From Cellulomonas sp. RIT-PI-Y (GTDB lineage Bacteria > Actinomycetota > Actinomycetes > Actinomycetales > Cellulomonadaceae): 48,325 nt of DNA. Numbering within the stretch: position 1 is the first letter of the stretch; each line of letters starts with the position of its first letter. The DNA lies in NCBI RefSeq assembly GCF_025642745.1, contig NZ_JANZKP010000025.1:1-48325 (forward strand), in the 5' to 3' direction. This document shows, piece after piece, positions 1-8,657 of the stretch. Position numbers and translations under genes: made by a program. The notes beneath the pieces are model-generated. The model saw only the letters and a program-made list of their open reading frames with translations, ran no database searches and had not been told where the DNA came from.

Positions 1-1136
1 TTGCCGCCGGGCTGGAGCTCGACGTCGATCGGGGTGAAGTCCTCGCCGGTGGTGTCGACACCGTCGGCGGTGAGCTCGTCCAGGGCCTGCTGGACGTACT
101 CGTTGGTGTAGGCGGTCTCCGGCGGCTCGGCGCTGATGATGGTCGCGCCGGTCTCGTTGGAGGTCTCCATCGCCATCGCGACGGTGGCGTCCCAGGCGTC
201 CGGGTCGATCAGGCCGATGCCGCCGCTGGTGGACGGCCAGATCAGCTTGTTGACCTCGTTGGTCATCCACAGCTGGTGGCTGGTGCCGAGGGTCGACCCG
301 GCGGCGGTGACGATGTCCGCGGCCTCCTGCGGATTGTCCCGGGCGTAGATCCAGCCCTGGATGGTCGCCTTGAGGAAGGCCACCGTGGTGTCGGCGTAGT
401 CCGGGTCGTCCGCGAGCCGGCCCGCGTCCGCCCAGATCGCGTCCTGGAGCATGGCGGTGCCCTCGTCGTTCCAGTCGATCACCGAGAAGTCCTCCGGCTG
501 GTAGAGCTCGCCGGTCTCCGGGTTCTCCGCCTCCAGCAGCTGGGCGTACTCGTTGTAGGTCATCGCCTGGGCGGCGTCGATGTCCCCGGCCAGGAAGGCA
601 TTCATGTCGAAGGCCTGCTGCACGATCTGGTAGTCGGTCACGCCCGCCTTGTTCAGCCCGGCGAACAGCTCCCACTCGTTGCCGTAGCCCCAGGAGCCGA
701 TGGTCTTGCCCTCCAGGTCCGCCGCCGAGTCGATCCCGGCGTCGGCGAAGGAGACCTGCAGGGTGGCGGACCGCTCGAAGATCTGCGCCACGTTGGTGAT
801 GTCCGCGCCCTGCTCGATCGAGCCGAGCACCTTGGGCACCCAGGCGACCGCGTAGTCGACCTCCCCGTTGGCCAGGGCGTCCTGCGGCACGATGTCGCCG
901 CCGGAGGGCAGGATCTCCACGTCCAGACCGGCGTCCTCGTAGTAGCCCTGGTCCAGTGCGGCGTAGTAGCCGGAGAACTGGGCCTGGGTCAGCCATTGCA
1001 GTTGCAGCTTCACCGGAGTGAGGTCGCCGGAGCCGCCCGACTCGGTCGCGGACTCCTCGGCATCGCCGCCGGAACACCCCGCCAGGGCGAGGGCGGCCAC
1101 GAGCCCCGCCGCCGTCACCGTCAATCTCTTGCGCAT
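1..1136 (-). CDS. ABC transporter substrate-binding lipoprotein, NMT1/THI5-like (3' end outside window)
   Basis: Extracytoplasmic binding protein of an ABC importer. I translated the minus strand from the ATG at 1134-1136; the frame stays open to the window edge, so about 378 residues are seen and the C-terminus is missing. It starts with a short basic segment, a hydrophobic stretch and a lipobox (LALAGC), so it should be lipid-anchored. The mature part opens with LQWLTQAQFSGYYAALDQGYY, the hallmark of NMT1/THI5-like proteins that bind pyrimidines, riboflavin or similar ring compounds. A good ribosome site (AAGGAGAG) lies 5-8 bases upstream of the start. It is the last visible gene of an operon with two permeases, an ATPase, dihydropyrimidinase and an amidohydrolase, so the ligand is probably a pyrimidine or hydantoin; that is inference. 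Confidence 0.88.
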   Translation of the reverse strand, partial: MRKRLTVTAAGLVAALALAGCSGGDAEESATESGGSGDLTPVKLQLQWLTQAQFSGYYAALDQGYYEDAGLDVEILPSGGDIVPQDALANGEVDYAVAWVPKVLGSIEQGADITNVAQIFERSATLQVSFADAGIDSAADLEGKTIGSWGYGNEWELFAGLNKAGVTDYQIVQQAFDMNAFLAGDIDAAQAMTYNEYAQLLEAENPETGELYQPEDFSVIDWNDEGTAMLQDAIWADAGRLADDPDYADTTVAFLKATIQGWIYARDNPQEAADIVTAAGSTLGTSHQLWMTNEVNKLIWPSTSGGIGLIDPDAWDATVAMAMETSNETGATIISAEPPETAYTNEYVQQALDELTADGVDTTGEDFTPIDVELQPGG

Positions 1137-1198
1137 GGTCTCTCCTTCACGAGCTGCCAGAGGATGCCCGACGACGTCGGCGAGCAGGGGGCCGGACG

Positions 1199-1990
1199 TC
1201 AACGACGCCGGGGTCCGGGCACGCCCCACCGCTCCAGGGCGGAGGTGGCGAGGTAGAACAGCAGGCCGACCAGCACGCCGCCCAGCACGTAGGCCCAGGC
1301 CCGGGCGTAGTTGCTGCCCGCCGCGGCGGTGGTGATGAACGAGCCGATGCCGGTGCGCGGCCCGCCGAAGTACTCGGCGACGATCGCGGAGATCACCGCC
1401 AGGGACGACGCCAGTCGCAGCCCGGTGAGCACGAAGGGCAGCGCGGTGGGGACCGTCACCTGGCGGGTCACCTGACGCGGGGTCGCCCCGAGCGCCCGCA
1501 TCAGGTCACGGTGCACCGGCCGCACCTGGCGCAGGCCACGCAGCGTGTTCACGAACACCGGCACCGCGACCGCGACGGCCACCACGATCTGCCGCCCGGT
1601 CTCGGCCGACGCGCCGTACATCGTGTAGAGCACCGGGGCCAGCGCCACGATCGGCACCACCGCCAGCCCGGCGACCAGCGGGGCGAGCAGCGCGTCGACG
1701 ATCCGCGACGACGCCGCGACCACCGCACCGGCGATGCCGACCAGCGCACCGGCCACCAGACCGACCAGCGCGTTCGTGCCGGTGACGACCGCCGCGCCGG
1801 AGATGGTCGGCCAGAAGGCGGTGAACTCGTCGACGATCGCCGCCGGGCTGGGCAGCAGGAACGCCGGGAGATCCGCCAGCTCCACCACGAGCTGCCAGGC
1901 GGCGATCAGCAGGCCGAACAGCACCACCGGGGCGAGCAGATGGGACCACCGGGTGACCAGGCCGGCCCGGGTGGCCGTCGCCGCCGTCAC
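1199..1990 (-). CDS. ABC transporter permease (SsuC/TauC/ThiX-type), first of two
   Basis: Inner-membrane permease of the importer, 263 aa, with about six hydrophobic segments. Residues near the C-terminal third (ALGATPRQVTRQVTVPTALP) form the EAA loop that contacts the ATPase. The start is GTG at 1988-1990, and its GTGA overlaps the stop of the upstream ATPase gene, which implies translational coupling. Family members transport sulfonates, nitrate, thiamine precursors or pyrimidines; the dihydropyrimidinase neighbours favour a pyrimidine-type substrate. The operon has two different permease genes, so the channel is probably a heterodimer. Confidence 0.88.
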   Translation of the reverse strand: MTAATATRAGLVTRWSHLLAPVVLFGLLIAAWQLVVELADLPAFLLPSPAAIVDEFTAFWPTISGAAVVTGTNALVGLVAGALVGIAGAVVAASSRIVDALLAPLVAGLAVVPIVALAPVLYTMYGASAETGRQIVVAVAVAVPVFVNTLRGLRQVRPVHRDLMRALGATPRQVTRQVTVPTALPFVLTGLRLASSLAVISAIVAEYFGGPRTGIGSFITTAAAGSNYARAWAYVLGGVLVGLLFYLATSALERWGVPGPRRR

Positions 1991-2793
1991 CGGGTCTCCA
2001 CCCCGCGCAGCCCCGTCGCGGCGCCGCCGTGCAGCGCCTCGCGTACCGCGGTCACCGCCTCGAAGTACGCCCGGTCCTCCCGCAGCGCGTCGTTCCGGGA
2101 CCCGTCCCCGAGCCGGACGTCCACCACCTCCGCGATCCGCCCCGGTCGCGGGGACATCACCACCACCCGGTCGGAGAGGAAGACCGCCTCCGGGATCGAG
2201 TGGGTGACGAACACCACCGCGGCCCGGGTCTCCGCGCAGATCCGGACCAGCTCGGACTGCAGCCGTTCCCGGGTCATCTCGTCCAGCGCGCCGAACGGCT
2301 CGTCCATCAGCAGCAGACTCGGCCGCTCGGCCAGTGCCCGGGCGATCGCCACCCGCTGCTGCATGCCACCGGACAGCTGGTCCGGGAAGTGGTCGGCGAA
2401 CTCGGTCAGCCCGACCAGGTCCAGCATCTCGGTGGCGCGTTCCCGGCGACCGGCGCGCCCCACCCCGTGCAGGGACAGCGGCAGCTCGATGTTCGCCCGG
2501 ACCGTGCGCCAGGGCAGCAGACCGGCCTGCTGGAACGCGATGCCGTAGTCGTGCGCCAGCCGGGCCTGCTCGGTCGACCGGCCGAACACCTGGATGCTCC
2601 CGGCGGTGGGCCGGTCCAGGTCGGCGATCAGCCGGAGCAGGGTCGACTTCCCGCAGCCGGAGGGGCCGATCAGCGAGACGAACTCCCCCGCGGCGACCGT
2701 CAGGTCCACGCCGGACAGCGCGGTCACCGCACCGAACTCGCGGGCGACCCCGTCGACGTGCACCGCCGCGGCGGGCAGGGATTCCGTGGTCAT
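1987..2793 (-). CDS. ABC transporter ATP-binding protein (nitrate/sulfonate/pyrimidine type)
   Basis: Cytoplasmic ATPase of the importer, 268 aa. It has a Walker A motif (GPSGCGKST), a Q-loop (AFQQAGLLPW), the ABC signature ([15 protein letters not shown]), a Walker B motif (LLLMDEPFGALDE) and the switch histidine (VFVTHSIPEA). This is the SsuB/TauB/ThiZ subfamily. I chose the ATG at 2791-2793 because it overlaps the stop of the upstream permease by 4 bp (ATGA) and gives the expected N-terminus; the open frame extends further upstream only as a shadow of that permease. The 3' end overlaps the second permease by 4 bp. Confidence 0.92.
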   Translation of the reverse strand: MTTESLPAAAVHVDGVAREFGAVTALSGVDLTVAAGEFVSLIGPSGCGKSTLLRLIADLDRPTAGSIQVFGRSTEQARLAHDYGIAFQQAGLLPWRTVRANIELPLSLHGVGRAGRRERATEMLDLVGLTEFADHFPDQLSGGMQQRVAIARALAERPSLLLMDEPFGALDEMTRERLQSELVRICAETRAAVVFVTHSIPEAVFLSDRVVVMSPRPGRIAEVVDVRLGDGSRNDALREDRAYFEAVTAVREALHGGAATGLRGVETR

Positions 2794-3656
2794 GCCGACA
2801 CCTCCGTCCGGCGGAACCGGCCGAGGCCGACGCCGATCAGGCCGACCGCACCCGCCGCCACCAGACCGAGCAGCACGGCACCGAAGATCGGCGCCCAGGG
2901 CTTGGCCGGGTCGGAGGAGGCGAAGTTGGCGAACTCCAGGATCATCCGGCCGATCCCGCCGGGCATGCCGGTGGAGACCTCGGCGACCACCACGCCGAGC
3001 ACGGCACTGGTGGCGGCCAGCCGGAGGGCGGGCAGCAGGTGCGGCACGCTGGCGGGCAGCCGGAGCCGGACCAGGGTCTGGGTCCAGCTCGCCGCGAAGC
3101 CGGTGAACAGCTCCTCGTGCAGGACGTCCGGCGAGCGCAGACCGCGCAACGCACCGACCGCGACCGGGAAGAACGCCAGGTAGCTGGCGATCACCGCCAC
3201 CGACATCCACGGCTGCCAGGTGACGTCGCCGAGGTCCAGCTTGGCGCCCCAGCCCTTCACCAGCGGGGCCAGCGCGATCAGCGGCACGGTCTGGCTGAGC
3301 ACGACCAACGGCAGCACCGCCGAGCGGGCCAGCGCGAACCGGGTCATCAGCAACGCCAGGGCGAAGCCGACCACCACCCCGATCAGCCAGCTCACCGCCG
3401 CGATCCGCAGACTGGTGCCGCCGGCCCGCAGCACCGCCAGCCACAGCGGGTCGGCGCTCGCCCCCGCCAGCGGGTCAGTCAGCCGGGACAGCATCTCGGG
3501 CACGTGCGGCATGGCCAGGTCGGTGGTGCGCGGCAGGACCCGCAGGTCGCCGATGCTCCAGCCGTCCTCCGGCACCACCGCCTTGACCAGCTCCCAGAGC
3601 AGCGCCAGCAGCAGCACCGCAGCGAGGCCCAGCCCCACCCGCCGCAGGGCTCTCAT
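2790..3656 (-). CDS. ABC transporter permease, second subunit
   Basis: Inner-membrane permease, 288 aa, with an N-terminal hydrophobic helix, then a periplasmic-looking stretch, then about five more membrane segments. The coupling loop is recognisable as EELFTGFAASWTQTLVRLRLP. The start is the ATG at 3654-3656, overlapping the stop of the LLM oxidoreductase gene by 4 bp. It is distinct from the other permease of the operon rather than a tandem duplicate. The longer ORF upstream is an antisense or out-of-frame extension and is not used. Confidence 0.88.
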   Translation of the reverse strand: MRALRRVGLGLAAVLLLALLWELVKAVVPEDGWSIGDLRVLPRTTDLAMPHVPEMLSRLTDPLAGASADPLWLAVLRAGGTSLRIAAVSWLIGVVVGFALALLMTRFALARSAVLPLVVLSQTVPLIALAPLVKGWGAKLDLGDVTWQPWMSVAVIASYLAFFPVAVGALRGLRSPDVLHEELFTGFAASWTQTLVRLRLPASVPHLLPALRLAATSAVLGVVVAEVSTGMPGGIGRMILEFANFASSDPAKPWAPIFGAVLLGLVAAGAVGLIGVGLGRFRRTEVSA

Positions 3657-4684
3657 GCCGAGGCCACCACGGTCTCGGCCATCGCGGGGATGATCCGTTC
3701 GCCGTACATCCGCAGCGTCTCGTCCTTGTTGTCGTGCTGGAGGTACCCGGCGAACTGGGTCACGCCGAGGTCGCGCAGCGCGGTCAGCTTCTCCACGTGC
3801 TCTCGCGGGGAGCCGAGCAGGCAGAAGCGTTCGACGATGTCGTCCGGCACGAAGGCGGTGTGCGAGTTCCCGGCGCGGCCGTGCTCGTTGTAGTCGTAGC
3901 CCTGGCGGCCGGCGATGTAGTCGGTGAGCGCCTTCGGGACGGACGATCCCTGGCCGTACTTGGCGACGATGTCCGCGACGTGGTTGCCGACCATGCCGCC
4001 GAACCAGCGGCACTGCTCGCGCATGTGGGCCCGGGCCGCCGGCGAGTCGCCGTCGCCGACGTACATCGGGGCGGCGACGCAGAACTTGATCGTGTCGGGG
4101 TCGCGCCCGGCGGCCTCGGCGGCGTCGCGGACCGTCCTGATCATCCAGGCGGCGATGTCCGGGTCGGCCAGCTGCAGGATGAACCCGTCGCCCACCTCAC
4201 CGGTGAGCTTGAGCGCGAGCGGGCCGTAGGCGGCGACCCACATCTCCAGCTCCGAGCCCCGGGACCACGGGAAGCGCACGGTGCGGCCGTGGTGCTCGAC
4301 CGCCCGGGAGTTGCCGAGCTCGCGGATGACGTGGATCGCCTCGCGCAGAGTCGCCAGGTTCGACGGTTTGCCCGCCAGGGTCCGCACCGCGGAGTCCCCG
4401 CGACCGATCCCGCACACGGTGCGGTTGCCGAACATCTCGTTCAGGGTGGCGAAGGACGAGGCGAGCACGGTCCAGTCCCGGGTCGCCGGGTTGGTCACCA
4501 TCGGCCCGACCTTGACCTTGCGGGTGGCCGCGAGGATCTGGGAGAACACCACGAAGGGCTCCTGCCAGAGCAGGTGGGAGTCGAAGGTCCACACGTAGTC
4601 GAAGCCGTGGTTCTCGGCCGCGCGGGCCAGGTCCACCACCCGGGAGGCGGGTGGGTCGTTCTGCATGACGACGCCGAATTCCAT
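3653..4684 (-). CDS. LLM-class oxidoreductase, TIGR03842-like (probably F420-dependent)
   Basis: A 343-aa protein of the luciferase-like monooxygenase superfamily (TIM barrel). It starts MEFGVVMQNDPPASRVVDLA and contains NPATRDWTVLASSFATLNE and CGIGRGDSAVRTL, which match my memory of the LLM subfamily that travels with dihydropyrimidinase genes and is described as F420-dependent. The substrate is not known. The gene lies between dihydropyrimidinase (14 bp upstream) and the importer (4-bp overlap downstream), so it should act on the imported compound or its product. No classical dihydropyrimidine dehydrogenase is present here; this enzyme is a candidate for a redox step in the route. The F420 genes downstream make that cofactor plausible, but FMN cannot be excluded. 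Confidence 0.82.
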   Translation of the reverse strand: MEFGVVMQNDPPASRVVDLARAAENHGFDYVWTFDSHLLWQEPFVVFSQILAATRKVKVGPMVTNPATRDWTVLASSFATLNEMFGNRTVCGIGRGDSAVRTLAGKPSNLATLREAIHVIRELGNSRAVEHHGRTVRFPWSRGSELEMWVAAYGPLALKLTGEVGDGFILQLADPDIAAWMIRTVRDAAEAAGRDPDTIKFCVAAPMYVGDGDSPAARAHMREQCRWFGGMVGNHVADIVAKYGQGSSVPKALTDYIAGRQGYDYNEHGRAGNSHTAFVPDDIVERFCLLGSPREHVEKLTALRDLGVTQFAGYLQHDNKDETLRMYGERIIPAMAETVVASA

Positions 4685-4698
4685 CGCGTTCGCCCCTC

Positions 4699-6117
4699 TC
4701 AGATCAGGTACTGCGACAGGCCGCGCTTGACGTAGCGCCCGTGCCCGGCCCGGCCGTGGAAGGCGCCGCCGTCGACGACGACCTGGCCGCGGGACAGCAC
4801 GGTGTCCACGTGGCCGTCGATCTCGAAGCCCTCCCAGGCGGAGTAGTCCATCGCCATGTGGTGGGTCTTGTTCAGGCCGATCGACGTGTGCCCGGCCGGG
4901 TCGTAGATCACCACGTCCGCGTCCGCGCCCGGGGCCAGCACCCCCTTCCGGCCGTACATGCCGAACATCCGGGCCGGGGTGGTGCAGCAGATCTCCACCC
5001 ACCGTTCCAGCGAGATCTCGCCGGTGACCACGCCCTGGTAGAGCAGGTCCATCCGGTGCTCGACCGAGCCGATGCCGTTGGGGATCCTGGAGAAGTCCCC
5101 GATGCCCATCTCCTTCTGGTCCTTCATGCAGAACGGGCAGTGGTCGGTCGACACGAGCTGCAGGTCGTTGGTGCGCAGGGAGTTCCACATCTGGTGCTGG
5201 TGGCCCTCGGCCCGCGAGCGCAGCGGGGTGGAGCACACCCACTTCGCGCCCTCGAAGCCCGGGGCGCCCAGCTGCTCCTCCAGCGACAGGTACAGGTACT
5301 GCGGGCAGGTCTCGCCGAAGACGTTCTGCCCGCGGTCACGGGCCAGGGCGATCTGTTCGGCGGCCTGCTTGGCGGACACGTGCACGATGTACAGCGGCGC
5401 GCCGGTCAGGTCCGCGAGCATGATCGCCCGGTGGGTGGCCTCCTCCTCGGCCTGCCAGGGCCGGGAGATCCCGTGGTAGTACGGGGAGGTCTCGCCGCGG
5501 GCCAGGTGCTGCTGCACCAGGGTGTCGATCACCGACCCGTTCTCCGCGTGCATCATGATCATCGCGCCGTTGCCGGACGCCTTCTGCATCGCCCGCAGGA
5601 TCTGCCCGTCGTCGGACAGGAACACCCCCTTGTAGGCCATGAACAGCTTGAAGCTGGTCACGCCCTCGGCGATCAGCTCGTCCATCGCGTGCAGGGAGGA
5701 GTCCTGCACGTCGGACAGGATCTGGTGGAAGCCGTAGTCGATCGCGCAGTTCCCGGCCGCCTTGTCCTGCCAGAGCGCGAACTGCTCCACCGGGTTCTGG
5801 TCCGGGTACTGCACCACGAAGTCCACGATCGTGGTCGTGCCGCCCCAGGCCGCCGCCCGCGTCCCGGTCTCGAAGGTGTCCGAGGCGAACGTCCCGCCGA
5901 ACGGCATCTCCATGTGGGTGTGCGCGTCGATCCCGCCCGGGATCACGTACTTGCCGGTCGCGTCGATCACGGTGTCCACGCTGCGGGCCAGGTCCGTGCC
6001 CAGCAGCGTCGACCCCGGGGTCAGCAGGGCGACGACGGTCTCCCCGTCGATCAGGACATCGGCCGCACCGCGCCCGGTCGCGTTGACCACGGTGCCGCCG
6101 GTGATCAGAGTCGTCAT
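4699..6117 (-). CDS. hydA: Dihydropyrimidinase / D-hydantoinase
   Basis: Cyclic amidohydrolase that opens dihydrouracil, dihydrothymine or 5-substituted hydantoins to N-carbamoyl amino acids. It has 472 aa, the usual length. Metal ligands are visible: the HxH pair in GIDAHTHMEMPFGG, the lysine that is carbamylated in LFMAYKG, the histidines of MMHAENG and IVHVSA, and the aspartate of VSTDHCPF. The start is the ATG at 6115-6117, 14 bp after the amidohydrolase gene, with GGAGGAAC upstream. Together with that next enzyme it converts a dihydropyrimidine to a beta-amino acid, CO2 and ammonia (reductive pyrimidine degradation), or a hydantoin to an amino acid. Confidence 0.94.
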   Translation of the reverse strand: MTTLITGGTVVNATGRGAADVLIDGETVVALLTPGSTLLGTDLARSVDTVIDATGKYVIPGGIDAHTHMEMPFGGTFASDTFETGTRAAAWGGTTTIVDFVVQYPDQNPVEQFALWQDKAAGNCAIDYGFHQILSDVQDSSLHAMDELIAEGVTSFKLFMAYKGVFLSDDGQILRAMQKASGNGAMIMMHAENGSVIDTLVQQHLARGETSPYYHGISRPWQAEEEATHRAIMLADLTGAPLYIVHVSAKQAAEQIALARDRGQNVFGETCPQYLYLSLEEQLGAPGFEGAKWVCSTPLRSRAEGHQHQMWNSLRTNDLQLVSTDHCPFCMKDQKEMGIGDFSRIPNGIGSVEHRMDLLYQGVVTGEISLERWVEICCTTPARMFGMYGRKGVLAPGADADVVIYDPAGHTSIGLNKTHHMAMDYSAWEGFEIDGHVDTVLSRGQVVVDGGAFHGRAGHGRYVKRGLSQYLI

Positions 6118-6131
6118 GGCTGTTCCTCCGC

Positions 6132-6977
6132 TCAGGGCGCGACGATGGGGCCGTAGGCGTCCGGGCGGCGGTCGCGGAAGAACTGCCACCGCTCGCGCAC
6201 CGTGCGCATCTGCTCCAGGTCCAGGTCCCGGATCAGCAGCTGGTTCTCGGTCCGGGAGCCGACCTCGCCGATGTACTCCCCGTCCGGGCCGACCGCGTAG
6301 GACGAGCCGTAGAAGTCGACCGCCTGGTCCCCGTACTCGTTGTCCTCCAGCCCGACCCGGTTGTTCGCGATCACGAAGTACCCGTTCGCCACCGCGGCCG
6401 CGGGCTGCTCGACCTCCCACAACCGGTTCGAGATGCCCGGGGCGGTCGCATTCGGGTTGAACACGATCTCCGCACCGTTGAGCGCCAGCACCCGCCAGCC
6501 CTCCGGGAAGTGCCGGTCGTAGCAGATGTTCACCCCGATCTTCCCGACCGCGGTCTCGAACACCGGATACCCCAGATTCCCGGGACGGAAGTAGAACTTC
6601 TCCCAGAACTTCGGCAGGTGCGGGATGTGGTGCTTGCGGTAGGAGCCCAGCACGGTGCCGTCCGCGTCGATCACCACCGCGGTGTTGTAGAGCACCCCCG
6701 GCTGGTCCTCCTCGTAGATCGGCAGCACCACCACGATGCCCAGCTCCTTGGCCAGCGCACTGAACCGGTCGGTGGTCGGACCCGGGATCGTCTCCGCGTA
6801 GTCGTAGTACGCCGTGTCCTGCGTGATGCCGAAGTACGGGCCGTAGAACAGCTCCTGGAACCCGATGATCTGCGCACCCTCGGCCGCCGCCTGACGCGTC
6901 CAGTCCTCGTGCAGCTGGATCATCGATTCCTTGTCACCGGTCCACGTGGCCTGGGTGAACGCGACCCGCACTGTCAT
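6132..6977 (-). CDS. Nitrilase-superfamily amidohydrolase, beta-ureidopropionase-like
   Basis: A 281-aa carbon-nitrogen hydrolase with the full Glu-Lys-Cys triad: Glu in GFQELFYGPYFG, Lys in SYRKHHIPHLP and Cys in NICYDRHFPEGW. The family removes the carbamoyl group from N-carbamoyl-beta-alanine and related compounds. Its place directly before dihydropyrimidinase makes it the next step of that pathway. The start is the ATG at 6975-6977, with GAGAGGTGCTGAC before it. It is the first gene of the leftward operon, so the promoter should lie in the gap shared with the divergent MocR gene. Confidence 0.92.
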   Translation of the reverse strand: MTVRVAFTQATWTGDKESMIQLHEDWTRQAAAEGAQIIGFQELFYGPYFGITQDTAYYDYAETIPGPTTDRFSALAKELGIVVVLPIYEEDQPGVLYNTAVVIDADGTVLGSYRKHHIPHLPKFWEKFYFRPGNLGYPVFETAVGKIGVNICYDRHFPEGWRVLALNGAEIVFNPNATAPGISNRLWEVEQPAAAVANGYFVIANNRVGLEDNEYGDQAVDFYGSSYAVGPDGEYIGEVGSRTENQLLIRDLDLEQMRTVRERWQFFRDRRPDAYGPIVAP

Positions 6978-7148
6978 GTCAGCACCTCTCGAGAAGTTCG
7001 CCCGCCGCCCCAGCTGGCGGCGAGGAATGTGACTGTGGGGGTTGAACATTTCCGTGGCGTGACGCCCGGTTTCGACCCGGAGAACGTTCGTGACGCCGGT
7101 GTAAACCTTTCCGGCGATCGGGTTCCACCGGTGTTTCGCACCCGCACG
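6978..7148. promoter_or_regulatory. Divergent control region with a direct repeat CGTGACGCC
   Basis: This 171-bp gap separates the catabolic operon (left) from the MocR regulator (right). It holds two exact copies of CGTGACGCC at 7058-7066 and 7089-7097, in the same orientation and 31 bp apart (about three helical turns). MocR proteins are known to bind spaced direct repeats between their own gene and the target operon. An AT-richer patch (GTTGAACATTTCC, 7041-7053) may be part of a promoter, but I could not assign clear -35/-10 boxes. The operator call is inference. Confidence 0.5.
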
Positions 7149-8534
7149 ATGGCCGGCATGGACGTCGCCCGGCACATTCAGGACCGCACCCCCCGGGGCA
7201 TCGCCGCCGCCATCTCCCGGCTGGTGCGCAGCGGTGAGCTCCGGCCCGGGGACCGGCTGCCCACCGTCCGGGCGCTGGCGGTGGACCTGCAGGTCAGCCC
7301 GGCGACCGTCTCCGGCGCCTGGCAGGCGCTGGCCGCGGTCGGGCTGGTCGAGTCCCGCGGCCGGGCCGGGACCGTGGTGCTGCCCGAACCGGCCGCCTGG
7401 CTGCCCCCGCGCTACCGGGAGATGCAGACCGGGGCCGAGTCCCGCCGCGAGGTGCTCGACCTGTCCACCGGCACCCCGGACCCCACGCTGCTGCCCCCGT
7501 TGGGCCCCGCGTTGGCCCGGGTCGCCGCTCACTCCCCTGCCGCCACCACCGAGAGCTACCTCGGCTCGCCCCTGATCGAACCACTGGAGCGACTGCTGCG
7601 GGCGTCCTGGCCGTTCCACGCACCCCGGCTGACGGTGGTGGACGGCGCGGTCGACGCGATCAGCCGCACCCTGGAACAGCTCACCGGGTTCGGCGGCCGG
7701 GTGGTGGTCGAGGACCCGGGCTTCCCCCCGGTGCTCGACCTGTGCGATCAGCTCGGCCTGGAACGGATCCCGGTCCCGGTCGACCGGTACGGGATGGTCC
7801 CCGCCGGACTCGCCCGCGCGTTGCGCAGCGACCCGCAGGCGGTGCTGCTCCAGCCCCGCGCGCACAATCCCACCGGCGCCTCGCTCACCGCGGCCCGGGC
7901 ACGGGAGCTGGCCGCAGTCTTGCGCAGCCATCGGGCGACCGGCGGCGACCCGCATGTGATCGAGGACGACCACTGCGGCCAGATCGCCTCCAGCCCGGAC
8001 GTCTCCCTCGGCCAGCACCTGCCGGACCGGGTGGTGCACATCCGCTCGTACTCCAAGTCGCACGGCCCCGACCTGCGGATCGCCGCGGTGGGCGGACCGG
8101 CCGCCGTGCTGGACCGGCTGATCGCCCGCCGGATGCTGGGTCCCGGCTGGACCAGCCGGCTGCTGCAACGCCTGCTGGTCGACCTGCTCACCGACGGCGA
8201 CGCCCTGGACGCGGTGGCCCAGGCGCGCCGCACCTACTACGCCCGGCAGCGCGCCCTGGTCACCGCCCTGGCCCGGCACGGCCTGACGCTCGAACCCGCC
8301 GACGGGATCAACCTCTGGCTCCCGGTCGCCGACGAGTCCGCCGCCCTGGTGCGCCTGGCCGCCGCCGGGGTGCGGGTGGCCCCCGGACGCCCGTTCCGGT
8401 CCGCCGGAGCCGTCGACCACGTGCGGGTCTCGCTCGGTGCGCTGTCCGGCGGCCCGGCCGAGGTCGAACGGGTGGCGCACGCGCTCGCCACCGCGGCGGG
8501 CGCGCGACACACCGCCGACACACGCCCGGCGTAG
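7149..8534 (+). CDS. MocR-family regulator (GntR helix-turn-helix fused to aminotransferase domain)
   Basis: A 461-aa two-domain regulator. Residues about 5-75 are a GntR-type winged helix (RPGDRLPTVRALAVDLQVSPATVSGAWQAL is the core), and about 100-450 are a fold-type I PLP domain. The cofactor lysine is in RSYSKSHGPDLR, and the domain includes RAHNPTGASLT and DHCGQIAS, both aminotransferase landmarks. MocR proteins sense PLP or a PLP-adduct of an amino compound; the beta-amino acid made by the neighbouring enzymes could be such a ligand. It is divergent from the pyrimidine operon and is the likely local regulator. I start at ATG 7149; a second ATG at 7158 is possible. Confidence 0.9.
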   Translation: MAGMDVARHIQDRTPRGIAAAISRLVRSGELRPGDRLPTVRALAVDLQVSPATVSGAWQALAAVGLVESRGRAGTVVLPEPAAWLPPRYREMQTGAESRREVLDLSTGTPDPTLLPPLGPALARVAAHSPAATTESYLGSPLIEPLERLLRASWPFHAPRLTVVDGAVDAISRTLEQLTGFGGRVVVEDPGFPPVLDLCDQLGLERIPVPVDRYGMVPAGLARALRSDPQAVLLQPRAHNPTGASLTAARARELAAVLRSHRATGGDPHVIEDDHCGQIASSPDVSLGQHLPDRVVHIRSYSKSHGPDLRIAAVGGPAAVLDRLIARRMLGPGWTSRLLQRLLVDLLTDGDALDAVAQARRTYYARQRALVTALARHGLTLEPADGINLWLPVADESAALVRLAAAGVRVAPGRPFRSAGAVDHVRVSLGALSGGPAEVERVAHALATAAGARHTADTRPA

Positions 8535-8657
8535 GGTGGTCCGCGGACCGGGCCGGATCATGGCTCGGATGCCGCCGCCCGGTGAGTGGGCGACGCGAAC
8601 CCGGCGCCGATTTGCGCCGACCCCCTCCCTCCGCGTCCCTCCCTGGAGATCACTCCC
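8535..8657 (+). other. Intergenic leader before the F420-0 transporter
   Basis: 123 bp. It contains a perfect 12-bp palindrome GGTCCGCGGACC (8538-8549, three bases after the mocR stop) and a 6-bp hairpin CGGCGC-cgattt-GCGCCG (8602-8619). The first could help end mocR transcription, and the second lies in the probable 5' leader of the next operon. Neither has a T-run, and no known riboswitch fold was recognised. Confidence 0.35.

Noticed and set aside
276..1256. Long plus-strand open frame antisense to the binding lipoprotein gene
   Set aside because: It is the mirror frame of a recognisable lipoprotein gene on the minus strand; Arg/Gly-rich, with no family landmark. High-GC DNA makes many such frames across the window.
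8538..8549. GGTCCGCGGACC palindrome as a regulator site for the F420-0 transporter
   Set aside because: It is only 12 bp, directly behind the mocR stop and 110 bp from the next start; short GC palindromes are frequent in this DNA.
8602..8619. Possible riboswitch (cobalamin-like) before the BtuF-like gene
   Set aside because: Only one 6-bp hairpin is seen; the conserved cobalamin-riboswitch core and pseudoknot partners are not recognisable.
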